Shown here: piece by piece, positions 12,281 to 24,640 of the stretch
Layout: each line of letters starts with the position of its first letter
Position numbering within the stretch: position 1 is the first letter of the stretch
Assembly: GCA_030248295.1 (NCBI GenBank)
Contig: JASANH010001230.1
Location: 1 to 64,000, forward strand
Reading direction: 5' to 3'
DNA: 64,000 nucleotides
From: Mesodorylaimus sp. YZB2_4
Taxonomy: Eukaryota; Nematoda; Enoplea; Dorylaimida; Dorylaimidae
Position numbers and translations under genes: made by a program
The notes under the pieces: generated by a model
Database searches by the model: none
What the model was told of the DNA's origin: nothing
Seen by the model: only the letters and a program-made list of their open reading frames with translations

Positions 12281-13306
12281 CTACACGTATTTGCTAGCCT
12301 TATATTCTTGCAGTTTCTGACGAATAGCCGCATCTTCTTTTATACGCTTCATTAGACGATTCTTCTCTTGTTCGTAGCAAAACTTTCTGATAATTTCTGA
12401 AAAAGAACCTAGTCATAGTACGAGCACACAATTACATACTCAAACCGTACTTTTTGCGCATAAACTCAAGTTGGATCTTTTAAGGAGAGAAGTTGGCGTC
12501 GCTGGTTTTCACTTTGCTGACGGCTAGCATGGATTAGGAAGTCAAATTCTATCTCCCCACATCTCCAATCCTAGGTTTCCCAAGAAGCTCGCTATGTCGC
12601 CACTGTGCTTATGTAGTAGCATGTTAAAGAAACCAGACGATTCCTGTCCCATCCTGATCAATTGCTAAAGACAAAAAGCCGACTCGCGTTTCATTTATGT
12701 GGTCAGAAACTGTAGAAAACAACTTACCTGACGTGAAAAACTGCTCCACCTTGTCGCGCGCAATATGATAAGTAACGCAGGTACATTGCTTTTCAGATTG
12801 CGCATTACGAGGTGGAGGTTATGTAACGATATAAAGATACCCAAACAAAGTATATCAAGAAATACAGTACCATAAAGCTGTCATCAGTGTTCAGGGTGGT
12901 TTTCCGTTCGATTCCTTGCACCGCACGCCAATGCGCTTATATATTCCATTGCCGTTTTATGTCGTTTTCGTGTAACTGAGCAATTTTGTGATCGATTCTT
13001 TTCAGGCATCCCAGGATTGCGGCTCCCTAAAAAAATATGGTCTCTGACTTCCACAAGTGCTGAATGTTGTACCTTTTACAGGCAATGCTTAGCTGCTATG
13101 TGTGTTGGTAGAGGGTTAGTGAAAAGAAAAGCGTTACTTACATAGTATTGGAGTAAGATCAGCTGATTCTGATTCCGATTGCCAGTAGTTTGTTCGCTTC
13201 GAATTCTTGACGGCTTATAGATGGCTTATCGTTTTTTTCTGGGTACGCTTTCCCAGTGAGTCAGGACGCGCCAATTCCGACTCATCATCTGACTGTTGTC
13301 TATTCA
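12281..13306 (-). pseudogene. Decayed spliced gene with an EF-hand-like loop
   Basis: Minus-strand segments bounded by good splice sites read as protein: 13306-13142, 13026-12871, 12788-12728, 12664-12440 and 12397-12281. Donors GTAAGT occur after the first and third, and the last segment follows TTTTTCAG. Joined, they include a TSAIDQDGTGIVW stretch, which resembles an EF-hand calcium loop (DxDGxG), then LEFMRKKYG and a C-terminus QEYKASKYV before a stop. Two TAA codons break the first two exons and at least two single-base shifts break the fourth. Because introns are kept, this is a decayed ordinary or duplicated gene, not a processed copy. The family is not identified. Confidence 0.5.
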
Positions 13307-14489
13307 CTGGAAAACATGGCGTGAACTATTTTGGCTCCTGTGCAAAATTACAGCACCCTTGCATTTGAGGTAAGGTAGCCTTTAAGAAACTTAATTAATA
13401 TTCTAATTATATTTTAAATTCTTCATGTGTCAGGGATTTAAGGGGTTATTTGTGCGTCTGGTGAGCAATGCATTTGGCTGCATGTATCGTCACGTTTTGC
13501 CTTGCAACAGCACTGTTGCCAGCGGGCGAAAGAGGAAAAACAAAAAAATGCAACGAATGAGGCGATTTCAAGAGTTCTTGAAGGTGAGTCAGCTGCAGCT
13601 GATGAGATTAATGTTTCCTCAATCCAGTTAATGTTTCACATGGATTTGACCTCTTTGTCGTCGTCAACGACGAAGTCTAATTAAAAGATGGGATTCTGCT
13701 CGATGCGGACGATAAACAGGCGCGGTAGCGGCCTGTTTAGCAAAGCTGCAACAGAGCATATATCAACATTTGGGCGTATGGCATATTCCCTTCCAATCGG
13801 AACGGTGTCAAGACCTCATCAATGATAGGCTTGACTTTTGGGCCTAACCTCATCTGCATAGACCTCATTCATCGTCGTTCATTGCGTTCGAGTGCACCGA
13901 CTGCTCGATCTTGCGAGAAAGACTGGATTTTCAAGATGATTTCTGTGATTCATGTAAAATAGTGGCTGGACGTGTGTATTAGGTTAAGTATAAAAGGCGG
14001 CGTGTATCTATGTGTAAGACCAGTGTTTACCGCGTTTATCCCCCAGCAGTGGGCAAATTAAACGTTGATCCACTCGTCTTCAGTTTTTTGGTCCGAAGTC
14101 AATGTATCGAGCGCGCGGCAGTCGCAGGGGCAACGGTGGCCGATACAGTCCGTATCCACGACTCGGACCAGTCAGTCAGTACCTAGTGTCATAGTGTAGT
14201 GTGGTCAGGTTACGTAGTCCAACCCGTAGCCAACTTCATTACACAGCCACACAGACGCGCAATATTAAGCGGGCAACTTTGCCCGTCCACAACTCGACAA
14301 GAAATCAACAAAACTGCATAAAATTTTGGGGATGAGCTATACTTGCCATGGTCAATAATCGCGCAAAATTTTGTCGGAAATGGCTTATTGTTAGACGTTT
14401 TCGAGATCCAAAATGCACGTTTTGCTGTTCCAGAGATGACGACGGAAGACGACGACGACGAGGACGAAGTACTTAATGAAAGCATGAGA
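13307..14489. other. No gene recognised; isolated TATA-like site
   Basis: Only short open frames. A TATAAAAG box followed by G/C-rich sequence at about 13990 looks like a core promoter or solo-LTR remnant, but no coding sequence follows it. Confidence 0.25.
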
Positions 14490-15060
14490 TTTTTTTCCAC
14501 TCGCAAATCTGTTTACATTCAACACAACAAAATATATGAATATCACACAAGGTGCATGTAACATATTGAGGTTACACCAGCTTTTCATTCAGTCGCGAAT
14601 CTGTTCACATTTGACACAACAAAATGTATTGATATTCTAGAAGGTGCATATAACTGTGTGAGGTTATAACATTTTCCCATTTAGTTGCGAGCCTGCTTTC
14701 ATTCAACACATCAAAATAGATGGATATTACATAGGTTGCATTGTACACTTTGGGGTTACACAGTTCAAGGTCACACTAGTTTTTTATTCAGTCGCAAATC
14801 TGTTTCCATTTAACACAACAAAAAGGATCGGGATTTTAAAAGGTGCATATAACAGTTTGAGGTTATAACATTTTTCTATGCAGTTTCGAATCTGTTTTCA
14901 TTTAACAAATATATATATATATCATGCGGTGCATATTACACTTTAAGGTTACGCTAGTTTTTCATTTAGTCGGAGATCTGTTCCCATGCAACACAACAAA
15001 ATATATGGATATTACACAAGATGCATTTTTCACTCTGAGGTTACACCAGTTTTTCATTCT
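14490..15060 (+). repeat. About 90-base tandem repeat, six copies
   Basis: The pattern AGTCGCAAATCTGTT, then CATTCAACACAACAAAAT, then a variable AT-rich part, AGGTGCAT and GAGGTTACACCAG recurs at about 14500, 14593, 14683, 14801, 14883 and 14970. Spacing is 87-92 bases except for one longer unit that contains an extra GGTTACAC segment. Copies differ by 10-25 percent by eye, so the array is old. Confidence 0.75.
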
Positions 15061-17868
15061 GACGCCAAGCACCCCCGATTAACTGGCTGGCTATTTTTGC
15101 GTGTATTGGATGAATGAAGTTGATTTTCTGATCCGGCCTTATTTTAAACGTAACCATGCCCACCTGCGCTTCACTAAACAAAGGGCACAGACCAAGGGGT
15201 CTACCTTTCTATAATGGCATCCAAAATATGTTTCAATTTTATTTTTCCCCTCTGGCAATCCTCCTCCTCTGGTTAGCCCCCCCCCCCCCCGTGTGGGACC
15301 CATTCGAAAAAGTTTCTTACCCGTGGAGAATTTCGAGAAAACACGGTAGATTCTTGCGTAGCTCTAGCTTTTTCTAAAACCAAGACTGAAACAACACCGT
15401 TTCTTCTTCCTTTGTCGGAACCGAGGTTCACATCGCTTTTTTGCCAGCGCAGATTTGTTGTCCGGTTGATGCTTGGCTATCCTGTACTCTTCAGATGTTT
15501 GCTAACAAATACAGCAGCTGTTACTTTCAGACTTTAGACAACCTTCGGAAAAAAAGCAGACTTTGAAGTATGGGGTATACAAAAGATATTTAAAGTCCAC
15601 GGTACCAGTCCACAGACTCTAAAGAAATGCAAAGTCCTGCAAAAGTCCTTAAAGTTTTTTTGAATGTATTCGAAGTACTTTGAAGTCTGTGCTGGAGATT
15701 TTTATAGATAGGGAACGTGGGGGAGGCCTAATGCAGTTTCCCTGAATCTAATTCACTCGTTGCCTTACCCGTATCACGATTGCTTGTTGGACTGGTATCT
15801 AGAAAGCATTCGCCGAATAGAGCAGCACCGTAGCATGACAGGTGCGACCTGGCTCGTGTACCTATGTGGTCAATGGTTCAGCCATGCTATGATCTCTTTA
15901 GGTCTTCACCTTCCGCAATAGAACTTTCGACTTTCGATTCGAGCATATACAATGCATATGACAGTAACTTTTTATTACACTCGAGTGATTCGGTTTGATA
16001 GCACTCCATCCACAGAACAAACGCGATGAGGGAGCTCAGCCAGCCTAGTCTCGCCCTGCACTTGGTCAGAGTACGATGGCTGCGCTAACCATTTTGTTTG
16101 TCTGATAAGAGATTTAAAAAAAAAACCAATACTCTTCCGCATCCGCGGCGAGGTTTCAAAACCAAAATAGAGCGAATTTGTCGTCTAGTATCTCCTAGCT
16201 TTGTGGAAGCTTTACGAAAAAGGTTCTCGCCTAACTGTATGCTACTGGACGTAACTTCTACTCACAGGTGTGGAGCAGATTGTAGGTGATTTTCACATTG
16301 CAGGAGCTTCTCAGTGTCATAATAAATGCGTTTGCATTTGCATTTTTGTGTATTGCTCCTCAAACTCATCCGCTCTTCCACTATTCATCTACTCCTAGTT
16401 TTTTCAAGACGTCTTCCTGCCCTCAGGCTTCGTACTTTGTTAGTGTTCACGGGACCCGTTTCTGACCGCTGGGTTGGCATCCTACTATTTCGCACAAGAC
16501 CACTTTCTAGTGTCTGAGTTTGCAGTTTCCACGAGGCTCCTATCTTGTCGCAGGGTTGGCCTCCCCCCCCCCCCCCCCGCTTTTGCGCCCAGGATTGCGT
16601 TTATTCCAGTCCTGCTGTGCATCTTTCACCCATGATTTATTTGTCTCCTCCCCCATCGCTTCCGAGAGGCGTGATACTTGTTCGGATGAAGCACTCGTTA
16701 TTCGCCTTCTGACATAGTCCCTAGACGACATTTTCCAGAATATATGCGTACTGTACGAGTATTTTCGTCAAATCAGCTCAAGTCCTGGTGCCGCTGCCTG
16801 GGCCCCTGAAGCGCCAAGCAAGGAGTGCTCGCATTTCACACGTAGCTGGTTTCCAGGTCCACAATGAACCGCTCAGCCCACGAAGAGCCACTCACGATAG
16901 CGCGCTGTCTGAAAAAGATTGACTTTTAACGCACGTACCCTGAACGATTTTTGATTTGAATAGCCAGCCAGTCTTCCTCCAAACGAGAATCGGCACCATT
17001 CTGGAAGCAGAGAATCATAGCCTCACAGACTAAATTGCAATATCCCAACACAACACACTTCTAGGAAGTATTTCCAAGAAAGGCTGTTATGACAGACTAA
17101 AAATTTGTAGTGGGAAATGCACTCAGTGGGACCAGGGCTTATGGAATCATCTACTCGGCCACTGAAACACACAACCATCGACGATTAAAGGGCGCGTGCC
17201 AAAGCTGCTTTTTCTGCAAGATATCAGCAATACGGCTGAGCAACGAGCAGGGGGGTCATTGAAAGATCCAGCTCATGGTCTATCGCCGACGGTGGCCCCT
17301 TGCACTGGACAGACAGAATTTATTGATTGGGAAGACACGTAAACAGAATGGTGCGATAGTCAGCTCCACCATTGCTTTTATGTCGAAGACCCAAGACGAA
17401 AGTCAAGTAGTGACAAAAATCGATATGATATGGCCGATCGGAATTTGTATCGATTAGTAAGTAAGAGACCGATGGTCAGGCGACCATTACGCTGCTCATC
17501 GTCAGTATGATCGAGTGATGGACTGATGGGTTATAGTGTTATCGATAGTGAGTACGTGTCGTTGGTGTTATGGGTTGTGTTGAAATCCTTATGCTAAAGC
17601 ATGATAAAAGTTATTTCTTAATTTTCTTGTCCGGCAAACAGAGTACTTCTTACGTACTGAAGATTTCTATTTTTAAAAAAGGCTCGCAATTTTTAGAGAA
17701 AAGAGGACATCTTTACCCGCAAGGAGTTAGGTGGAAGCGGCGGCGTTTTTTAATTCATTTCAGTTTTACCTGTGAATTTTATACACCTAGTAAATCTTGA
17801 TGATTTTTCAAGTGGGGGTACGTACGACGTTGATTTTATTCTGTGTTTCATGTGTTTTGAATCTCCAG
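15061..17868. other. No gene recognised; poly-C tracts
   Basis: Contains C-runs at about 15279-15290 and 16563-16579 and no reading frame with protein-like composition. One stretch at about 17641-17735, preceded by GGCAAACAG, could be an exon (STSYVLKISIFKKGSQFLEK) belonging to the orphan exons that follow. Confidence 0.3.
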
Positions 17869-18177
17869 AGGAGCTTGAAAAATTAAAGATTGCTGACTAC
17901 GGATTTGCAAACAAATTACAAGTAAGCTTTAGAAAACCTGAAAGAATGCACCCCATAACAGGTATGAATTTCTTTTTATTTTTTCATGAGTCTATCACTT
18001 CCAATAATTAAGGCATCAAACTAAGGATTTCTTTACGAAGAGTTCACAAATTCAAGCAAAAAACCGCTTTGTATTTTAGAAACAAATTTATTCAGCAGTT
18101 TTATTGCCAAGCGTCCCATCTACTTCATCAAGCACCATTCGAACATCACTGGAGAAGTAAATGATAATAGAAGCGAG
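17869..18177 (+). other. Two orphan exons of an unidentified gene
   Basis: Exon 17869-17961 lies between TCTCCAG and GTATGA. Exon 18080-18177 lies between ATTTTAG and GTATGT. The phases agree (the first ends one base into a codon and the second supplies two). The first reads ELEKLKIADYGFANKLQVSF, superficially like the DFG segment of a protein kinase but with no other kinase motif nearby. The second reads FIAKRPIYFIKHHSNITGE. I found no start, stop or further exons that fit, so this may be a gene fragment cut off before the retroelement. Confidence 0.3.
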
Positions 18178-18500
18178 GTATGTACCACGTATGTACAGTA
18201 GGCTAAAATCTTATCATCTCAGTCGTTGTAAAGCAAAGTTTCTTTTTAGGCCTTAAAGCGCGGGTATAGGGCAGGAGCTGCGACTATTTTTCATGTCTTC
18301 TCATCAATGGCCAGAAGACCAGTCAGGCGTGGGCGACCTGTTCCCTGGCGTCTGATTGGCTGAGATTGGAGGCGGAGCAGTTAGCGTCACCTCAAAGTGT
18401 ATGTGCGCGGCCACGCGACCACTTATCGATATACCCGCCCTTTAATCTCGTCCTTCATATCCCTGGCAGTTTTGACAATTTCGGTCAGACGGCATGCAAG

Positions 18501-18731
18501 TGTCGCGTCATCGCGAACTGTTAGCTTAGTGTTTAGATTGTAGTGATGAATGTTTACGATCTGCCGAAATTACTAGCACTAGTAGCTATGGGGCGATAGG
18601 CCCGACCCGTCTAAACTATCCCACAGTTAGGGAGCTTTGCTTTGTGTAACTTAATGGAAAGGATGTGTGTATAGTTCAGAGTAAGAGAGTTTGTGAACGG
18701 TCGGATTACTTGTGTGGGAAGAGTCGCCACA
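18501..18731 (+). repeat. BEL/Pao 5' LTR
   Basis: It begins TGTCGCGTCATC and ends GTCGCCACA, so it has the usual TG...CA ends. It is 231 bases long and matches the 3' LTR except for five substitutions and a missing TAAC near 18630. The first base follows GCAAG of the duplicated target. Confidence 0.93.
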
Positions 18732-19231
18732 TAAAGTGGTAGCAGAACTGTACGATTATTGAGCGATTTTGCGTTTCGGCATCAATGGACACTTGGATTT
18801 GCAAGTGAATTCATTCTGGTTCCATTAGTATGAGGTCAGTTTTCTGCGTCTTGCATGTCGCGGTTGCCACTCCTTTCGTGCAAGTAGTCTGTCCTCCTAG
18901 TTAGGAAGGAGCTCATTACGCGCCCTGTAGGAAACGAAGGGTTGGCTGCGGTTCCTTTCTACCTGGTCATTTTTGGACCGTTAGGCTGAGGCGTACGGGT
19001 GTCAGACGAAAGCTGGGAAGTGTGCTATGCTCTGTGTTTTGATACTGACCGTCCGTTTGGCTGTTGACCTTTTCTGCGATTTTTTCTGAGCGACTGTGAC
19101 GTCACCCAGTCCGTTGGGCTCTTCCGCTGTGGAGGACCACTTGGACGTCATAGTGATTTCCGTTTTTTGCTTTGGAAGCCCTCCGTTTTTCCTGAGTTTT
19201 CGATCGGTCATTTTTTCGGATTTAGTCGACG

Positions 19232-21115
19232 ATGTCGAGTATTCTTCGTTCCTTGAGACCAGCTCGAAACGAAATCAAGAAGTCAATGGCTGAGAAGCCG
19301 GCCTTGACTTTGGCTTTCCAAACTGAAGCAGCCCGTGATACCTACATCATGGAGACAGAATTCTTCGTCAATAAGCTGAAGGCCCGCCGTAATGCATTTT
19401 TCCAGCTCCATGAGAAACTGATTCAGATTACCTGCACGACGGAAGCTGATCAGAAATCAGTCGATGAGGTCGCAGAAGCCGACTCGAACCTGATACTGGA
19501 ACTGGATGCTGTGATTGAGGAAATTTCCGTCGTTCTGAGCACCCTCAATCGAGCCCGTGACCGTGATTTTCAGCGCAGGCAAGCAATCGCTGCGGACCTG
19601 GATCGTCAGCAAGCGGTGGCCGCCCCGAGTGTAAAGCTGCCCAAAATCGATTTGAAGAAATTTTCTGGTGACGTCATGCAGTGGCATGAGTTTTGGGACT
19701 CCTTCGAAACGGCCATTCACAACAACACCACATTGTCTGATGTTGACAAGTTTAACTATTTACGTGGCCAGCTGCTTGGGGAAGCCAAGTCGGCCATTAC
19801 AGGTCTGTCCTTGACGAACGAAAATTATGCGCATGCGGTCGAAATTTTGAACAAGCGATACGGCGACAAACAGGTGGTCGTCAACTCGCACTATATGGCT
19901 CTCTCGACTCCGCAGGCGCCACCAGATCAGACGCCTAAAATCCGTTTTGTGTGGGACAAAGTCGGAAAGCATCTTCGTTCTTTGGAAGCCCTAGGCGAAC
20001 AGATCGAGCACGGACATGTCGTGTCAGTCATTTTTTCGAAACTACCGCGCGATGTAATTTTGCGCCTGGAAGAAAATCGGGGAGATGAGGCTTGGACCGT
20101 AGCCGCACTACGAAAAAGGGTACAGAAGCTGCTCGAAGCCCGAGAACTGGCTGATCAGCATCAAAAGCCATCTGCATCCGAGGCACCGAAACCTACTACA
20201 GGTTTTTTGCGTGTGCAAAATGGACCCCAGAAGAGATCTGGAGGATATCACACGTCTGACGACGACCAGAAAAAACAGGGCGGATATCACACGACGAGAG
20301 GCTCCCTCTTGACCCACTCCAGAGCTGAGAAGACGCAAAGTAGCAAGTGTTTCTTTTGCCAAGGCGACCATTGGGCTGATGAATGTCCAGTGTATACCAC
20401 CGTTAAAGCCAGGAAGAAACAGATCAAGGGAAAATGTTTCGTCTGCGTTCGGGAAGGTCATGGCCAGAAGGCTTGCAAATCTGAAAAGGCGTGTGTGCAC
20501 TGCAAACAGAAGAAACGTCATCATCGAAGTTTGTGCCCAAAGAAGTTCTCCATGCAGGATCCAAAGAAGGAAGCGGCCTATCCTGTTTCGGAAGAACATC
20601 CGAAAATCGAACCTGAGGGGCACAAGCCTGAAAATGCCCTGGTCAATTTCGATGGGCGTGGTCTTCTTCAAACCGCGAGTGCCATTGTCATGGCCCCACA
20701 ATCTCCGCATGAAGAAAAGGTCCGACTAGTTTTCGACTGTGGGAGTCAGCGCACATATGTGACCGAAGAGCTGGTCGCAAAATTAAAAGCAGAACCGCAG
20801 GCTCAAGAGACACTGCAGATTTACACACTTGGTGGTATCGAGGCTACGCGGATTCGGACCAAGGTGGTCAAACTGAAACTGAAATTGCTGGATGGATCCG
20901 CCATGGAACTCCTAGCAAATACTGTCCAAAGAATTGGAGAAATTCACCACAAGTTGGTGGATGTGGCCAGATACGGAGCGTTGTATCAGACAATGCCAAT
21001 GGCGGACCAAGTTGGCAAAAAACCACCAAAACCAGGGATCGACCTACTGATTGGGAATAATTATTATTGGGATTTGATCACAGCCGAAAGAGTAGAACTG
21101 GGCAAAGGCCTGTAG
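19232..21115 (+). CDS. BEL/Pao Gag-protease frame
   Basis: The frame starts at ATG (MSSILRSLRPARNE) and runs 627 residues to TAG. Residues about 130-250 form the Gag core (KLPKIDLKKFSGD, WHEFWDSFE, FNYLRGQL), known as DUF1759 in Pao elements. Cys/His clusters at about 370-435 (CFFCQGDHWADEC, CFVCVREGHGQKAC, CVHCKQKKRHHRSLC) are the nucleic-acid-binding knuckles. The A17-type protease follows with LVFDCGSQRTY. The next coding sequence, reverse transcriptase, continues in the same frame immediately after the TAG. The stop is therefore either a read-through signal or a lesion. Given the other breaks downstream, a lesion is as likely. Confidence 0.85.
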   Translation: MSSILRSLRPARNEIKKSMAEKPALTLAFQTEAARDTYIMETEFFVNKLKARRNAFFQLHEKLIQITCTTEADQKSVDEVAEADSNLILELDAVIEEISVVLSTLNRARDRDFQRRQAIAADLDRQQAVAAPSVKLPKIDLKKFSGDVMQWHEFWDSFETAIHNNTTLSDVDKFNYLRGQLLGEAKSAITGLSLTNENYAHAVEILNKRYGDKQVVVNSHYMALSTPQAPPDQTPKIRFVWDKVGKHLRSLEALGEQIEHGHVVSVIFSKLPRDVILRLEENRGDEAWTVAALRKRVQKLLEARELADQHQKPSASEAPKPTTGFLRVQNGPQKRSGGYHTSDDDQKKQGGYHTTRGSLLTHSRAEKTQSSKCFFCQGDHWADECPVYTTVKARKKQIKGKCFVCVREGHGQKACKSEKACVHCKQKKRHHRSLCPKKFSMQDPKKEAAYPVSEEHPKIEPEGHKPENALVNFDGRGLLQTASAIVMAPQSPHEEKVRLVFDCGSQRTYVTEELVAKLKAEPQAQETLQIYTLGGIEATRIRTKVVKLKLKLLDGSAMELLANTVQRIGEIHHKLVDVARYGALYQTMPMADQVGKKPPKPGIDLLIGNNYYWDLITAERVELGKGL

Positions 21116-24100
21116 GTGATCGGGTCCAAGTTGGGCTGGGTGGTCAGTGGACGCACTGGTGATACGTCTGAGTGGTCTAATAAACCATCTGTCACGATGT
21201 TAACCCCAGTCGCCAATAATGTGGTTGGTGAATCCTCAGTCGTAAGTGCTGATCAACAACTTCTGAAGGAAATAAAACTGGAAGATTGGTGGAGTTTGGA
21301 GTCCATTGGAATCAAGGACCAACCCCAAGCTTCGGTTGATGACACCGTCTTGCAGAAATTCAATCAATCGATTCAGTACGACGGCCAGCGTTATTTGGTA
21401 GCCTGGCCTTGGAAAGATAATGTCGATTTGCTACCTAATAATTATGGTTTGGCTATGGGACGTTTGCAGTCTTTGATTCGCCGCCTGAAAACGGATCCTG
21501 ACCTTCTAGAGAAGTACAATGCCATAATCCAAACACAGCTACAGCAAGGTATCATCGAAAAGGTACCAGAACCCGATAACGCTGTCACGAAACGGCATTA
21601 TATTCCGCACCATCCGGTAATTACTCCTGAGAATAGCACAACGAAAGTCCGTATTGTATACGATGGTTCGGCAAAGTCTAGGAAAGACTTGCCCAGCATC
21701 AACGAGTGCTTGAACCGTGGTCCAGTTATTTTGGAGGACCTTTGCGCTTTGCTCATGCGATTTCGTCTGCACAAGGTGGCGTTGACTGCGGATATCGAGA
21801 AAGCGTTTCTGCAGATTGGGCTACAACCGGCAGCGAGAGATGTTACCCGATTTCTCTGGCTGAAGGACCCGACGAAGCTGGACATGGAAGGCAATCTCGA
21901 AGTCTACCGTTTTACCCGAGTGCCATTGGCATAATCTCGAGTCCGTTTCTGCTTGGTGCCACTATTCAGTACCACTTACTCCGAGATGGCTCTGATATGG
22001 CCTTAGCTTTGCTCCGGGATTTGTATGTGGATAATCTGATCAGTGGTGCACCGTCCGCGGGTGAAGCGCATATTTTCTATCAGAAGGCCAAGGAGATGTT
22101 CAGCTCCGCGTCCATGAATCTGAGAGGGACGTCCAATGATCCAGAAGTCATGATGGCGATCCCTGAAGCTGATCGTGTGAACTCATCATTGGTGAAGATT
22201 CTAGGCATGACCTGGGATACAAAATCTGACACCATGCAATTGAGTCGACCTGGAAGCCAGGCATTGGCATTGGACTTTACGAAAAGAATTATTTTGCAGT
22301 CCATCGCCAAATATTTTGACCCATTGGGCCTGTTTAGTCCCATCTTGCTTCCCGGAAAGAGCTTTTTGCAAAATTTGTGGTTGGAGAAGCAAGGGTGGGA
22401 TGATCCGCTGACGTCTGCCCAGATAGATGAGTGGCAAAAAACCATTCAAGCCGTTGAGCTTGTCAATTCTGTTTCGGTTCCTCGTTACGCTGGACTTATC
22501 AGTGAGGCACCAGACACCGTCTATGAGCTACATTGTTTCACGGATGCTTCGAAGAAGGCCTATGGGGCTGCTGTTTATTCGCGCATTTGGTCACCGAAAG
22601 GCGTTTCATCGCATCTGACCTTCGCAAAGTCGCGTTTGGCGCCAACCAGAGCGATTACCATACCACGTTTAGAACTGTTAGCCGCGTCTGTTGGGGGAGT
22701 CATGCTGCAATTCGTGGAGAAATCATTGAATGTGGCCATCACGAACCGATTTTTATGGACGGACTCTCAATGCGTTTTACACTGGATTCGATCCAGTAAG
22801 CCGCTATCCGTTTTTGTGACTAATCGTGTCAAGCAGTTACGAAAAATTCCGCAAATTCAGTTTCGTTGCATTCATACCGATCAGAATCCGGCCGACTTGG
22901 CATCCCGGGGGTGTAATGCGGGAGAAGTGAGCAAATGCTCGCTCTTGTGACATGGACCACCGTGGCTGTTGAAGGACAACTCAGCATGGACACCAGAAGC
23001 TGAGCAGTTTAAAATCGATACAGCTACTTTGGAGGAAATTTCCTCAGAACAGAAACCGTGCGTTTTATTCGAAACTTCTATGCTTAATACTGAACACAAT
23101 CCGAACGCGCGGACCAGCCTATTGGGCATTGATCAGAATCGATTTTTCAGTTTGATGAAGTTGTTAAGAGTCACCGCATGGAGTTTGCGATTTATCCGAA
23201 AATTGAAAGACAAGACGTGCTCTGATAAAGGGCCCCTGACTGCTGCCGATATCCAGTCAGCACAGATCGTATGGGTCAAGCACGTTCAGGAGCAGCATTT
23301 CGCGGAGGTGTTTCAAGCAATGGACAAAGGGAAAAGGAGCCCAATCCAGGATCACTTGAACCTCTGCAATGGCGACGATGGCATCCTGCGCTGCAGAGGC
23401 CGACTGAAGCACGCGAATCTCGAGAAAGACGCCGTTTATCCGATCCTCCTGCCAAAAAAGGAATGGTTTACCACGTTGGTCATTCGCATTTTCACGAAAG
23501 ATTACTGCACACTGGCACAGCCCATACCTTATCGCAAATTCGACACACGTTTTGGATCCCGTCTGGGCGTTCCGTCGTTCGTCAGCACATAAGATCCTGT
23601 CTGACCTGCAAGAAGGCCGAAGGGGGACCATATATTCCGCCGCCAATGCCAGATTTTCCTGCCTCACGGGTCTGAGAAACCGCACTGTTCACGTTTACTG
23701 GCTTGGATTATCTAGGTCCACTTTACATCAAACAAGGTCAAGACGCGAAAAAGGTCTGGATATGCTTATTTACATGCATGAGCGCGCGGGCAGTCCACTT
23801 GGAGCTGGTGGAAGATTTGACTGCTGATCAATTTCTGTTCTGCCTCCGCCGGTTCATCTCCAGACGTGGCACACCTTCCCATATTTTGTCCGATAATGCT
23901 GCGCAATTTAAACTGACAAAGTCAGCTGCGTAGTCAGCCGCTGCGTGCTTGTGGCATACAGCCACGAAGGACGACAATGTACTGTCCTATGTCAGCAATC
24001 TTGGTATCCGATGGACGTTTATTCCAGAACGGGCACCCTGGATGGGTGGAGTGTATGAACGATTGGTTCAACTGGTCAAGCGATCACTTCGCAAGTCACT

Positions 24101-24640
24101 TCAGCACCTGTGCCTCTCGCAGATTCAGTTACAAACAGTCCTCACTGAGGTGGAGGCTATGTTGAATTCGAGGCCATTGGCTCATGTTGGCTCAGATTTT
24201 CAAGATGGTCGAACCCTAACCCCTGCTCATTTCCTGATGCAAAATCCAAAGCTTGGTGTCCCTGGCATCCAGTTCGAGAACCCCGCCGATCTTGACTACG
24301 TGGAACATGAAAGTTTAAAAGCCGCGCTGCTACGTCGTTGGAAAAGAGGTGAACAACATTTGCAGGGATTTTGGAAACGATGGCGTGATGAGTATTTGCT
24401 TAGCCTGCGAGAACGCTATCAGCGGCACCTGAACGGCAGGCGTAATGCTGTCACTCGGCTCCCAAAGGTGGGTGACATTGTGCATATCCGCCAGGACACG
24501 CCTCGTGGAACCTGGCCATTGGCGAAGATCGTACAGTTGATTTCAAGCTCCGACGGCGAGCTTCGAGCGGCCAAGGTCAAAACCGCATCTGGAAATGTGC
24601 TTACGCGCGCTGTCTTGCATTTGCATCCTTTAGAAGTTCA
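21116..24640 (+). pseudogene. BEL/Pao Pol: reverse transcriptase, RNase H, integrase (broken)
   Basis: Reverse transcriptase motifs begin with RIVYDGSAKS and LTADIEKAFLQI. A base missing near 21930 shifts the frame inside VYRFTRVP. The catalytic box near 22026 reads YVDN where YVDD is expected, a probable inactivating change. RNase H follows (HCFTDASKKAYGAAVY near 22533, and WTDSQCVLHWI). TGA at 22948 replaces what is normally a Trp. A second frameshift near 23490 separates this from the integrase zinc finger (HTGTAHTL, CLTCKK). Integrase catalytic acids are seen at LDYLGP, SDNAAQF and GGVYERL, but TGA at 23673 and TAG at 23931 interrupt them. The lesions are described only; this copy is not functional. 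Confidence 0.85.

Noticed and set aside
17869-17961. Protein kinase DFG segment (KIADYGFANKL)
   Set aside because: No glycine loop, catalytic loop or APE motif occurs on either side, so kinase identity is not supported; it was kept only as an orphan exon.
20108-20710. A 200-residue minus-strand frame inside gag
   Set aside because: It is a shadow of the gag frame, with no start context and no recognisable content.
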